In this document: piece after piece, positions 1-10,418 of the stretch | Layout of the letters: each line of letters begins with the position of its first letter | Numbering within the stretch: the first letter of the stretch is position 1 | Source: Clarireedia homoeocarpa | Lineage: Eukaryota; Ascomycota; Leotiomycetes; Helotiales; Rutstroemiaceae | Assembly (NCBI GenBank): GCA_001465935.1 | Contig: LNKV01000012.1 | Coordinates: 71,302 to 135,301 of the forward strand | Direction: 5' to 3' | Length of the DNA: 64,000 nt | Translations under genes and position numbers: made by a program | The notes under the pieces: generated by a model | Seen by the model: only the letters and a program-made list of their open reading frames with translations | Told to the model about the DNA's origin: nothing | The model's database searches: none

Positions 1-332
1 GAGCCGAAAATGTCTTTAGGCGACTACAGCAATGGCAGCGCCAATGCGGTTATAATCTCTCCTTAATAAGATACTACCCTTACAACCCCTCCAACGCCTC
101 GGACAACACGGAAGATTCTGGGCAGGTCCCAAGGAAGGTTCCGAATGTGCATAAAGTCGAAAGATTGATACATATCGAGCTGAATGAGAAAAAGGTGAAT
201 TCTGGAAAGTGCAAAGCATGCGGGAAAGAGCATCGAGAGTGGTTCGAGGTAGATGCGAACAGAGATGGGGTTAAGAGTGTGGATGAGGTGATAAGGAGGT
301 GGACGGAGTGGGCGGAACGATCAGCGACATAG
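1..332 (+). CDS. T5orf172/Mug113-like DNA-binding domain protein, C-terminal part
   Basis: The reading frame is open from nucleotide 3 to the TAG at 330-332, giving about 109 residues; the rest lies left of the window. Near the end it has the CKACGKEHREWFEV pattern, preceded by KVERLIHIEL and followed by a helix ending in RRWTEWAE. This CxxCG-x-H-x-EWFEV arrangement is typical of the C-terminal half of the T5orf172 (Mug113, DUF1766) domain found in many filamentous-fungal proteins, a relative of the GIY-YIG nuclease fold. Function in fungi is unknown, probably nucleic-acid binding. No intron is needed in the visible part. Family call is by motif memory, not by search. Confidence 0.75.
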   Translation, partial: AENVFRRLQQWQRQCGYNLSLIRYYPYNPSNASDNTEDSGQVPRKVPNVHKVERLIHIELNEKKVNSGKCKACGKEHREWFEVDANRDGVKSVDEVIRRWTEWAERSAT

Positions 333-2117
333 GGTTGATCTTTGAGGGCCGAAACCAGATTTACAGTATGGTTGGAATTCTAAGGTGTTCAGGTAGAGTT
401 ATGCGCTGAGGAATAGCCGGTTTGTAGGGCCAAATGACACTTTGAAATGATCAAATTACTTCTTTTGTCTTGCGTGACCCCCAAAAGGTGGAACCTCCGG
501 GCTGTGATGTACTGCGACGAGTGATGGGAAGGTACATACTGTTGTCCTGTACTTGAGGGTGCTTGGACAAACACTCGGCGTGAACGCTAAGCTGAGTTCG
601 CATTTACAGTGCCATTGTGCGCTTCTCAATGCTCCGTTCGTAAATTTGTACTCGTAGAAATTGCTGAGACTCCCCGTATCGACACGATCACCTGTTCGTC
701 CACCCAAATTTTGGTTGTACTACGATTCCACTATCCCTCGCTTCATCCGTCTTGATTCCGAGTAGGTATCGGCTATGAACAGATCGATGAATTCTAGTGG
801 AGGATGTGAGACTGGGCCTTGAGACTGGAAAAGGTGGCTATGCGTAGTTTTGAATATGGTTCTAAGACGCCTTGACGAATAAGGATTAATCTTAACCAGG
901 TGGTTAATATTAGATCTGTTTGGAGCGTCTGTTTTGATCGGCAGAGGGTTGGTTCCATCACTACTTACTCTTAACGTCAGTTGCGCTATTGAAAAGGTTC
1001 AAAGAAGACTTTTGCATGAACCAAGACCTATTCTATGGCTTTCACGGTCTTTTCTGGACAAATATTTCCGCATAAAGGTAACACAGCAGCCAACCCAGCG
1101 AAAATTTCGAAGCCAGTAAAGCAAGCAAGTCATTTGTTCGAATAGTCCTTGGTGCAGGTATATCTCGAAGGTGCCACATATCAACATCAACACTCCTCGA
1201 GATCGACAGTATGTTCGAGATGAGTATGCTATGGCGGACATGTTGCCTAGATCGGCCCATGACTGATCATTTGTAGACAAAGTGGGACCCATCAAACACT
1301 CGGATGGTCCCGAAATAGGCAAATAGATGAAGAGCTAGAATCCACGGGACTCGTCAGACCGAGTAATGTAACTATTAATCTCGTTTTGGCATGCTGTTAC
1401 CGTTCCAATGAGCACTATTACAATGTGAGTAACTAGTACTTAGAGGTTTAGAAGTTACCCCACTACTCACCAAATTTCAACGACAAGGTAGCAGCAAGCT
1501 TTCGATGAAGGAATGGCAACATACATGGCTAATTGTTGTCTTGCCTGAGGGCGAGTATTTGGAACAGAGCATGGGTATCATATGCATATGCCTATAAGGA
1601 AATCAAGAGGCGGTTGGCAAGATACAACTGATAACGAATGAGCCCCCACCTGCAGAAGCAGAGCGGATTCATTAGTCTACCACAAAGCAGTGGACTCAGA
1701 AACAGCAGTAGGTGCTGTATTACTTGATTCTCATCGACTGGGCTTTCGTAGGTCGTAGAATTCTCCTAGATCTCTTGCACAAGTCTGGCTGGAAATGACT
1801 TCAACTCGTTTTTTATAATTTTAGGAAAGGGACAGCTCAAGTTTTGAAAGAACAGGTCTTTGAATAACGATCGTAACAAAAAAGAAGTATCGTATCAGGA
1901 AGGTGATATTAATGATCACAGATGACTTTGGCATCGTCTGTACATGATTGCCAAGAATCGCAACTAGGCAGGTAATGCACCTACTGGACTGCCAGCCAAA
2001 TAGAAATAGCTTCCATTTGTAAAAAGGCTATGTAACCATTGTGTAGCATTAATCCACTTGTAGAACGCCTGACTCCAATCCATGCAATTGCAACCCTCCC
2101 ACTAAATTACATGTCCC
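333..2117. other. Intergenic spacer, no gene seen
   Basis: About 1.8 kb between two genes that converge (plus-strand gene ending at 332, minus-strand SEC72 ending at 2118). Open frames here are short, lack convincing protein character and are interrupted in all frames. I see no tRNA, repeat or recognisable motif. Confidence 0.5.
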
Positions 2118-2717
2118 TCAAGCCTTCTTAGTAGCCTTCGCCTCGATCTCCCTCAACAAGCCAACCAAATCAGTTTCATGGTTCTCCATTTCCAAACCCC
2201 TTCCGATCCACTCCTTCGCTTCATCCAGCCTTCCCATCTCCATCAAACACTTTCCTCTTCTCCACCAAGCCTTCGCATTCCCCGCTCGCTTGGCCTCCAC
2301 ACTGCTCTCCGCATCGACAGCACCCTCCGCCCAATTCGACATCGCCATGTGCGCTTGCGCTCTGTTTGCGTATAAACCTGCGACCTCATCTCTGACCAAT
2401 CCAGACGGTTCCCACAGTGGTCTTGCAAGAGCCATCTGCAGTCCAAGCGTGTACATCTTTATAGCTTCACCATGTTTGCCCTTTCGGAATTCGGTGTTCC
2501 CCGATTCACGCAACTTGGTGATGCCTGCGGAACGCTTTGGATTTACAGGAACTGGTGGCGGGGGAATAGGTGTCTCAAGAGTGAGAAGAGCGCGGTGGAG
2601 AAGATTGAGCGTTTCTAACTCCTCATTGAGAGCTCGCGAATTTGAGGAGGCGGTTATGGATTTCGAGGAAGGGTCCATGTGTAATGGGAGGAATGTGAAG
2701 GTCTCATTTTCGTCCAT
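2118..2717 (-). CDS. SEC72: Sec72-like TPR subunit of the Sec63 translocon complex
   Basis: Single exon, 199 residues, ATG at 2717 (a longer open frame to 2738 begins with TTG and was not used). The N-terminus (ETFTFLPL, then SRALNEELETLNLLHRALL and a PPPPVPVNPKRSA stretch) and the following three-helix-pair TPR region, roughly residues 70-190, match the fungal Sec72 pattern: REGN/RKGKHGEAIKMY, GLYANRAQAHM, NAKAWWRRGKCLMEMGR. In yeast Sec72 works with Sec62, Sec63 and Sec71 in post-translational transport into the ER, its TPR docking cytosolic Hsp70. It is soluble and has no signal peptide here, as expected. A generic TPR co-chaperone is the alternative. Confidence 0.85.
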   Translation of the reverse strand: MDENETFTFLPLHMDPSSKSITASSNSRALNEELETLNLLHRALLTLETPIPPPPVPVNPKRSAGITKLRESGNTEFRKGKHGEAIKMYTLGLQMALARPLWEPSGLVRDEVAGLYANRAQAHMAMSNWAEGAVDAESSVEAKRAGNAKAWWRRGKCLMEMGRLDEAKEWIGRGLEMENHETDLVGLLREIEAKATKKA

Positions 2718-4748
2718 CTTGACCTTGTATTTGCGCAATTCTAGGCGATTTTTCTTTTGTCTCCTATATTTGTGATCTAATATCGCTCTTGTTCGTTGTG
2801 AGAATTGGGTGTAATGAAAGATGTGTCTTCAAAAGTTGTGTGTGGAAGACCTCAAGCTGTCCTTTCCGATTACAGCCTTGCTTACTAATATAGATCCGCC
2901 CGATATCCCACCACAGAACCCCAAATCATTCACATCCAAGCACAACCATGGCCAAGATGTCGAAGCAAAACCGTGCTGTCAAATGAAGGATTGAAATGCT
3001 GACAGCCAAGTGGCTGCGCTGTGAATCTGTATACTTTCACAAAACATCGCTGCCCTTGTATCTCATTATGGCGCATGTCGCATGTCGTTATTTCTTGGTC
3101 ACTCACAAGTTATTGGTGGCCATCTGAGTGAAACTATAAGTACATACACCACATAGTGACCAATCTGCACAATATTCATGCCTCAGCTCTTTTGCAGGGC
3201 ACTGCCTCAGTACATATAAAAATGTAATGAATTGCCCTTGCTGCTTGATTCAAGTGAAATCCAAGTGAAGTAAACAGGTTGCTGCTTTCAGAATCGAAAT
3301 CGAAGAGCTACCATTGTTCATCTCACAATTGATTACCATCACAAACAGTTCCAAGTCACCGTCCGTACTCAATCATTCAGTATGTGCAGCGTTTTCTCTG
3401 CATTTTTCTACGAGGTCTATCATCTATGGGACGGCATCCTTCTTGGACCTGGGCATCTAATGACCAAGTTCGGCCTCTGATATCTCACCGCAATTCCTTC
3501 CACTCCACAGGGCAGTTGAAGGGAGCTCATCTGTAGCAGCACTAGCTCATATATCTTTGATATTCTATGGTTTTCCCGGGAGTCAACTCTTATGGAAAGG
3601 AGTCATTCGTACTTCCATCTGCTCTGGTTGTGAAAGATAGCCTTGAGATTTGCTAGGACTGCAATAACTCCCTTGGGACTAGCTGTGTGGATTTGTTCAT
3701 TCTCGGTGCAAGAATGAAACATTAGGTAACATTTGGGTGCGGGAAGATCTATGGTATGGCGGTGTTGATTGTTGCGGCCTGTATGTTAGGAAAGCATTGG
3801 CAATAATTTACTGTATTCGGGATCAAGGTCATTTCGCAAGCACAATGCTGTACCTGGCCGTGACCCGCTTAGCTACTGGTGTGTCTCTTTTCAAGCTAGA
3901 GATCTGACAAGTTGCGACGATTATAAGTGCGGGCGACTTGGCCAGCCGTGTTTAACATAACAGCGGTGCATCAAATACCAGTTCCACACCGATTGATCAA
4001 TTGATTCTGGGACACAAATTATATCGGGATGATTTATTTACCTACATTTCGCATCTTATATTTTAGCGTTACGAATCATTTTTGGTGTTTACGGCTTGTT
4101 GAAGTAGGGCAATCCACTCTCATAGGCTCAAATTGGAAAAACTTACTCGTGATGCAGTGCGTAAACGGAATTTTGTTGCAAGTCGTTTCGCAAAACTGTC
4201 CAATAGCTGAGTCTGTCATAAATTACATGCGTCTGAGGATGCAAGTCATCCTGCACGCGATCATGCTGCTGGAACCATCGTACTTACGATTTGCAACAAA
4301 CAAAGTGGAGCTAATGGTTCTTGTCGAAGAACCTACCGTGTGATATGAGACTCGTGAATCTCTTTCTTTACCCAGCCGGTCAGATAATTGCTTACGCTAA
4401 ATTCACCGATCCATGAGCTGGCTTGCGCAAGAAGTGGCTCAGTATTGGGGACCCTTTTCACAACCCAGTTGAATCACCAGGTCTGTTCCCCTTATCAACG
4501 CAACCAGTCCACTTGTCGCATATCAATGCATATCTCGAAGATGAAACTACCAGTCATGCAGGGCCATCGACTCTACTATGACTACTCTAGCGAATGGACT
4601 ACAAAAGGCATTGTCACTTTCATTGATCCTTGCGGAGTAGACGACAAATCCGGCACCTGAATGGCGCATAAAGTCTTGAAGCTCATCTATATCAATTGCT
4701 GTAACACAGCCCAGTGTGAGCACTTTCTGGGGGAGTTGGTTCCCTACC

Positions 4749-4817
4749 CTACGAAAACCCAAAAGTGATGCCACTTCTGGAGAAGTGACAATTTGGGCTT
4801 ATATCTGGTTTCACCTA
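4749..4817. mobile_element. Miniature inverted-repeat element, copy 1
   Basis: A 63-bp body at 4752-4814 flanked by direct CTA copies (4749-4751 and 4815-4817). The right end GTTTCAC pairs with a decayed left end (CGAAAAC). The centre holds the imperfect palindrome CACTTCT-GG-AGAAGTG. It is nearly identical to the element at 41207-41276; the aligned part differs at five positions, all transitions, plus two one-base gaps. No coding capacity. Most likely a tiny MITE or a decayed transposon end. Confidence 0.6.
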
Positions 4818-5285
4818 TCCCATTGAGTGGCATACACGACTTCCCACCTTATTGTGGCGAGGCAACGAGTAGTTGTCGTTTCAGGGGATAAGGGATTCGC
4901 AAGCAGCCTGCCATAATAATTTGGATTGCTCGCCTCAAACCGACATGCCAGACCTAAATCTCCCCATGGTTTTGGGAGAAACACAACCGATCTGAAGTTG
5001 AAATATGGATGAAATATCTCAAGTACAATCCTGTTAGGATGTTTCGGAGGCATGGTTGTATGTTTCGAATCATACATGCCACCTACCATAACCTTCATCG
5101 GGTTCCACCTAAGGCTAATTATAACATAGATGCCCGTGTCGCCTAGGTCCGTTCCGTTGCGATGGGACAGATCTGACTGCTTGCATGGACATCACAAGGC
5201 GAGTCTATCCCTTTGACTGCCATAAGCAACTTCCTAACCTTATTTCTGATGAGGTCGCGAGTAGTTGGCACCATTCAAAGGGATG
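4815..5285 (+). repeat. Two diverged direct copies of a ~70-bp segment
   Basis: The stretch starting CTATCCCATTGAGTGGCATA near 4815 and the one starting CTATCCCTTTGACTGCCATA near 5206 align over about 70 bp at roughly 70 percent identity, both running through ACTTCC, ACCTTATT and CGAGTAGTTG. Spacing is about 390 bp. Similarity fades outside. This looks like an old duplication; nothing shows what it was. Confidence 0.4.
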
Positions 5286-6963
5286 ATCTTCAGGCGGGAA
5301 TCAGCTAAGTATAACATTTATGCACATCGAAACCGTTTGAGCTCCGAGACGGTGGCCAACGTTAGCGCTGTTAAAATTTACAGGCTGCTCATCATTTCCT
5401 CCCATGACAAGTGGGAAGATCTGCAATGCAACAACAGTCCTCTTGCAGACTTGTTGATCAAATAACTGTCAAGCCAGTTAGTCGATTTCAACCCCTGACT
5501 ATCTCTAACTGATAAACGCACTTGTTTGCAGATATCAGCATGGGCAAAGAACCAACATTTTCGAACATGGATCGTCCCAAGATCCATCAACTGTCAAATT
5601 ATGGGCCAGAAACTTTCCCAAAGCCTGAGAGAATGTATACTCTGCTAATATCGGAAGGAGTCAAGGTCTTGTTCACACACCAAGGAAATCGTAGAATTCA
5701 TAGTGTAATGGGGCTGCAAAAGCCAGTAAAAATTTGGATGATGACCTCACATTCTCCACCTTTCTCTCCGCTCGGGGCGGAAATCCTCCTTGCATTCCTC
5801 TCCACCAACTGCTACATTCCCCAGCACCCCTTTCACCTGAGATAACAGAATTATTTGGTGAATGAATGATTCGTCATTTAGTGCCGGATTACCAGTTTCG
5901 CCAGCAAATGGGAAATAATTACAATCACGTGCGTCAGCCGCGCAAAGCTCGAGATAAATGGATTTGCGAGAGAAAAACAGTGGGTAACATTGAGGGTCCA
6001 AGTCCCACTGCAATTTACTCCATCCCCCACCTCCTTCATCCCATCTTTTCCGCGTTTCGTTATTTTGGCAAACGGGGCTGTGGCCGAGTTGCTCCCTACT
6101 TTGTACGAAGTACAGTAACTTAGCCAGCCTTACCCGGAACAAAACCTAGATATTTCACACGGAGGCAATGAAGACTCTACGAAGCGTATTCTCCAAGCCA
6201 CAGGAGAAGACCACAGGAGAAGGCCACATACAAAGTCCATATAGACAACTTGTCGAATCACAACGAGTCTACGATACGACGGCAATGCAGCGATGCAATG
6301 ATACGCTATCCATATCGATAGGACGATAACCTAAAGAGTCAAGACACCGGCTAATCTATTTACCTCTATCTGTACTCGTATACTTGGACTAAGTACATAC
6401 ATAGTACATGGGCTATCTAGCCCCCCTCTCGCATATTCTTCGGCAGTAGAGTAACAGAAACATTACTTCGTACTGTCGAAAGCTTCGCGGCGCAGTATCA
6501 AATCCTCAATGGCTTGAGTAGTAAATGCTGACCACGTAACGATGGCGGAGGAAGGGTGGAACCAATAGTTGATGTTGTTACGCTACTCCAGTCCTCCGGT
6601 CCCCCCAGTCCCTCCACGAAATCCACATAAAAACCACTTTAAATCCACAATGTCGGAACACTTTCCTCCTCCTGACTACGGCAAACTCTCCTGCCTTACC
6701 ACCCAACCTCGCGCCCGCCACCTTTGCCATGATTTCTCCGCCTATGAACGAACATCCCGCTGCAGGGACTCTTTCACGGGGGTGAGATTCAATCTACAAA
6801 CTACCTCGGATCTGCTTCGGTCAATCTTGGCAAAGCAAGTCGTATGACGTTATGTTGCATTCGCTTTCCCAGAGCAGTTTGGAGGACAAGTGAGCTGTTC
6901 GCGGCAACCATCATATTATCGCACACCGAGCAGTGGATTACATACGCGCCCTGGGGAAAAGAT

Positions 6964-6971
<8 letters not shown>

Positions 6972-7013
<42 letters not shown>
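6972..7013. repeat. 42-nt poly(T) tract
   Basis: Uninterrupted run of 42 T on the plus strand, equal to poly(A) on the minus strand. Such a run could be a retroposition tail. I looked for a matching short target duplication around it and did not find one. Confidence 0.95.
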
Positions 7014-7014
<1 letters not shown>

Positions 7015-7312
7015 ACTTCCTGAGTCAAGAATGTTTGGCAACAAGAGTCCTTCGTAATATTCAAAGTTGTTGTCGGTGTGATGATGACAGGAACCTTGAC
7101 TGCCAAGTACGTTTGTTTGAAAAGCTTGTGATGCATTTTTTTCACAGGCACACACCAATGTCGAATCGGTGCCAGCAGTGCCTCGGCTATCGAACACAGT
7201 TTCCGGACTTTGATTCAAGAAAAGCCTCCCGTCTTGTGCAGGAGCTTCATAATGCTTGACGTGTTTGCCATGCTTGTCTCGCAGTCACGAGATTGCTTGA
7301 TGTTTGTTGCTT

Positions 7313-7392
7313 TGTCTTGGTGTCCTGGTGTTCTGGTGTTCTGGTGTCTTGGTGTCCCGGTGTCTTGGTGTCTTGTTGTCTTGGTGTCTTGG
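7313..7392. repeat. 8-bp minisatellite (TGTCTTGG)x10
   Basis: Ten tandem 8-bp units of consensus TGTCTTGG, with single C/T or G/T variants in a few units. Because 8 is not a multiple of 3, every frame reads the same 24-bp super-period, so all three plus frames and one minus frame stay open across it. The apparent Val/Leu/Cys/Trp-rich proteins here are products of the repeat. Confidence 0.95.
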
Positions 7393-8202
7393 AGCGATTT
7401 GTATCAGGAGAACTCATACCTGTACCTCGTATCCTTCTCCTAAGCCCCACCATCTTAAACATCATCTTCTCCTCCCACACTCGCTCCCCGCAGTCTCAAC
7501 GCAGTGACGTCGCATGTGGATCCTATTAATTCTCTTCATGCTCCGACGCTAACCCGTCTTGTTCTTCCAAATGCCGTTTGGTGTGCCTATGGAAATACAT
7601 AGTAAGACTCTTCACTCCGTATCAGCAGAAACATCCAATCATAACTCATTAGGCAGGTGATAACCAGTCACCGCCTACACATCAGTCATGACTGCAGTGC
7701 AGATCTTAAGCAATTCTTGTGGACCGCTGCAACAGATATGCCGCTAGCATAACATGGCCTGTTTAACAAGCTGAAGCCTTGCATACTTCCTGCAAGAATG
7801 GCGAAAAAAAACACCAACCACGGATTTCCTAATTGCTCGCTTCCGAGATTTTACTTATACTTTAAGAAGCATGTGGGAATTGTGGGCTTTTGCATGTTGG
7901 TTGGAGATAGTGGATCCACCATTCCTACCTCTCTAAAAGTTTGTTTGTCAGACGGCGAAGGATGGGGAAGCAGACAAGTATATTAGTCTCATCCTCCCCT
8001 TCACTATCTATTTTTTCCTCTAACATACAATCTACGCTTCTCCATTTCCCCGGTCACTCCCAGACCTCCATAAGTTGATCTAGAGGCACACAACAGAGTT
8101 GTGTTTGAGAGACCTTTACGAAAGAAACTGGCTGGAGCCAGACGTCGGATGCAATCCTGAGGATTTCTTGTCTTTTACACACGGCATTTCGAAACTTTGA
8201 AA

Positions 8203-9932
8203 ATGGGTTCTTCAACTGAAAGATCGCCGACCCAAAAGACCTATGCAGGTCTCTGTGGTCGCAATCTGGGTCTCCTAGTCTCAACTATCGCTACCAATGG
8301 TTTCTTACTGTTCGGTTATGATCAGGGAGTTATGTCTGGTATCATTAGCGCAGACCCTTTCAACAACTACTTTCCAGAAACGAAAGATGATAGCGTTTAC
8401 CAAGGATTCGTTACGGCCATTTACGAAATTGGTTGTTTGCTTGGTGCCATGTTCATTTTGTGGTTTGGAGATGCAACTGGCCGAAGAAGAGCTGTAAGCA
8501 TTCCCTAGATTAAAACATTTCTTAAAGTAGGGCGCTAACATACCTATAGATGATTCTTGGTGGTGTCATCATGATCTTAGGTGTTATCATTCAAGTCACT
8601 GCCGTTAAAGGCCACTTAGCAACAGTTCAATTCATTATCGGTCGAACCATCACTGGGGTTGGTAACGGAATTAACACCTCTACTATTCCAACCTATCAAG
8701 CAGAGTGCAGTCGTACAACCAACCGTGGTCTCCTCATTTGTATTGAGGGTGGTGTCATTGCTTTTGGTACTATGATCGCCTACTGGATTGACTACGGCGC
8801 GTCATATGGTCCTGATGACCTCACCTGGCGTTTCCCCATTGCTTTCCAGATCTTCTTCGGTCTTATCTTGATCATCGGCAGTTATTACCTGCCTGAGAGT
8901 CCGAGATGGCTTCTTAGCAAAGATCGTCATGAGGAGGGTCTCGATGTTATTGCTGCATTGAATGGTCTTGAACACAACGACCCTCAGGTTCAACTCGAGA
9001 AGCAAATCATCATGGACAGTATCATGGCCAGCGGACAGGTTGGAACCAAGACTCCATTCTCTGCCCTCTTCACTGGTGGCAAGACTCAACATTTCCGTCG
9101 TATGATGCTCGGTGCATCGTCTCAATTCTTCCAGCAATTAGGAGGTTGCAACGCTGTTATTTACTATTTCCCCACCCTTTTCCAGAAGTCTATCGGCACA
9201 TCCCACAACCTTGCACTCCTCCTTGGTGGTGTCAACATGATTATTTACGCCATCTCATCCACCGTATCCTGGTTCATCATCGAACGCGCCGGTCGTCGTA
9301 AGCTTTTCTTCATCGGAACCATCGGTCAATGTCTTTCCATGGTCCTCGTCTTCGCTTGTCTCATTCCCCAAAATGGTGAGGGTCCTTCCGCCAAAGGCGC
9401 CGGTGTCGGTCTCTTCACCTACATGATCTTCTTCGGCGCCACCTGGCTTCCTCTGCCATGGTTGTACCCCGCTGAAATCAACCCTCTCCGAACCCGTGCT
9501 CGTGCCAATGCCGTCTCAACTTGCTCCAACTGGCTGTTCAACTTCACGATCGTCATGGTTACACCTGTTATGATTGCCAATATCTCATGGGGTACTTATC
9601 TTTTCTTCGCCGCAGTCAACGCCTCTTTCCTCCCTGTTATCTACTGGTTCTACCCCGAAACCCGCCGCAGATCACTCGAGGAAATCGATATCATCTTCGC
9701 CAAGGGTTATTGCGAGAACATCTCATATGTCAAGGCTTCATACGATCTGCCTTTCCTCAGCAACAGAGAGATCGAGGAGATGGCCAGACACTACGGCTTC
9801 GAGACTAGAGATGAAGAGAGCAGGAGTATCAGCGAGAACGATGGAGAGAAGGATGGTCCACGGGAGAGGAGGATCAGTGGAAATGCGAATATCCCACATA
9901 ATGGAGAACAAGGGGGTTTCCGTAATGATTAA
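8203..9932 (+). CDS. MFS sugar (hexose-type) transporter
   Basis: Exons 8203-8493 and 8550-9932, one 56-nt intron with branch GCTAAC; 557 residues. ATG at 8203 follows an in-frame TTG and gives MGSSTERSP. Twelve membrane spans are expected. Family landmarks visible: GYDQGVMSG in TM1, GDATGRRRA in loop 2-3, PESPRWLL after TM6, QQLGGCNAVIYY in TM7, ERAGRRKL in loop 8-9, and PETRRRSLEEID after TM12. The hydrophilic tail (last 60 residues) is Arg/Glu-rich. These are the signatures of the sugar porter family, plasma membrane. Substrate cannot be read from sequence; glucose or another hexose is the usual guess for this shape. Confidence 0.93.
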
Positions 9933-10418
9933 TTTGATACCCCTTTTGAGTTGAATGATTTAATGAATGGTGGTGGAAGCAACAGGATTCGGCTCGGATA
10001 ATAATGAAACTTATCTTGAGATCAATCTCTTGTCTTGTCTGTATCTGTATGGGATATATGGATGATAGAACATATTTTTCAATTCTCTTTGGCTTTTTGG
10101 TTAGATGGCCCAAGAGCTAAGATATGGAGGTGTGCTTAGAGACGGGATGATACCCAGAGTAGATAGAGAGTTATGTGTCCATAGAAATGGATTGCGATCT
10201 AGAATAATCTCTTTGTCCATTTGTTTTGATGTGATTGGTTTCATGTGTTTCTTAGAGCTACAGCTGGCTTCATCAAACTTTTCAAGCGTCTACCTCAAAA
10301 AGAAACCTACTTCAAATGGCGACTTTTCACACTCGTAACCCGAGGCAACTGTTACGAAAAAAAGAGGAATACTTTCATCTATTTCATCTATAGCTGTTCC
10401 GCAATACCTTCTGCAGTA
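9933..10418. other. Convergent 3' intergenic spacer
   Basis: Lies between the 3' ends of the sugar transporter (plus) and the coiled-coil gene (minus). I see no gene or repeat in it; it should hold both polyadenylation regions. Confidence 0.5.

Larger units (their letters stand above)
2718..8202. other. Gene-poor 5.5 kb region with small repeats
   Basis: No convincing protein-coding gene in 5.5 kb, unlike the rest of the window. It contains a miniature inverted-repeat element (4749-4817), two diverged direct copies of about 70 bp (near 4815 and 5208), a poly(T) tract (6972-7013) and an 8-bp minisatellite (7313-7392). The rightmost part, up to 8202, must carry the promoter and 5' UTR of the sugar transporter. 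Long open frames around 5522-6142 and 7210-7530 look like chance or repeat artefacts. Confidence 0.5.

Noticed and set aside
5522..6142. Overlapping 107- and 131-codon frames on opposite strands in the gene-poor region.
   Set aside because: Composition is unlike the real genes here and no conserved motif is visible.
6801..7218. Minus-strand frames containing long Lys runs.
   Set aside because: The Lys run is the translated 42-nt poly(T)/poly(A) tract; nothing else supports a gene.
7210..7529. Several overlapping open frames rich in Val, Leu, Cys, Trp.
   Set aside because: They are produced by the 8-bp minisatellite, which has no stop in these frames.
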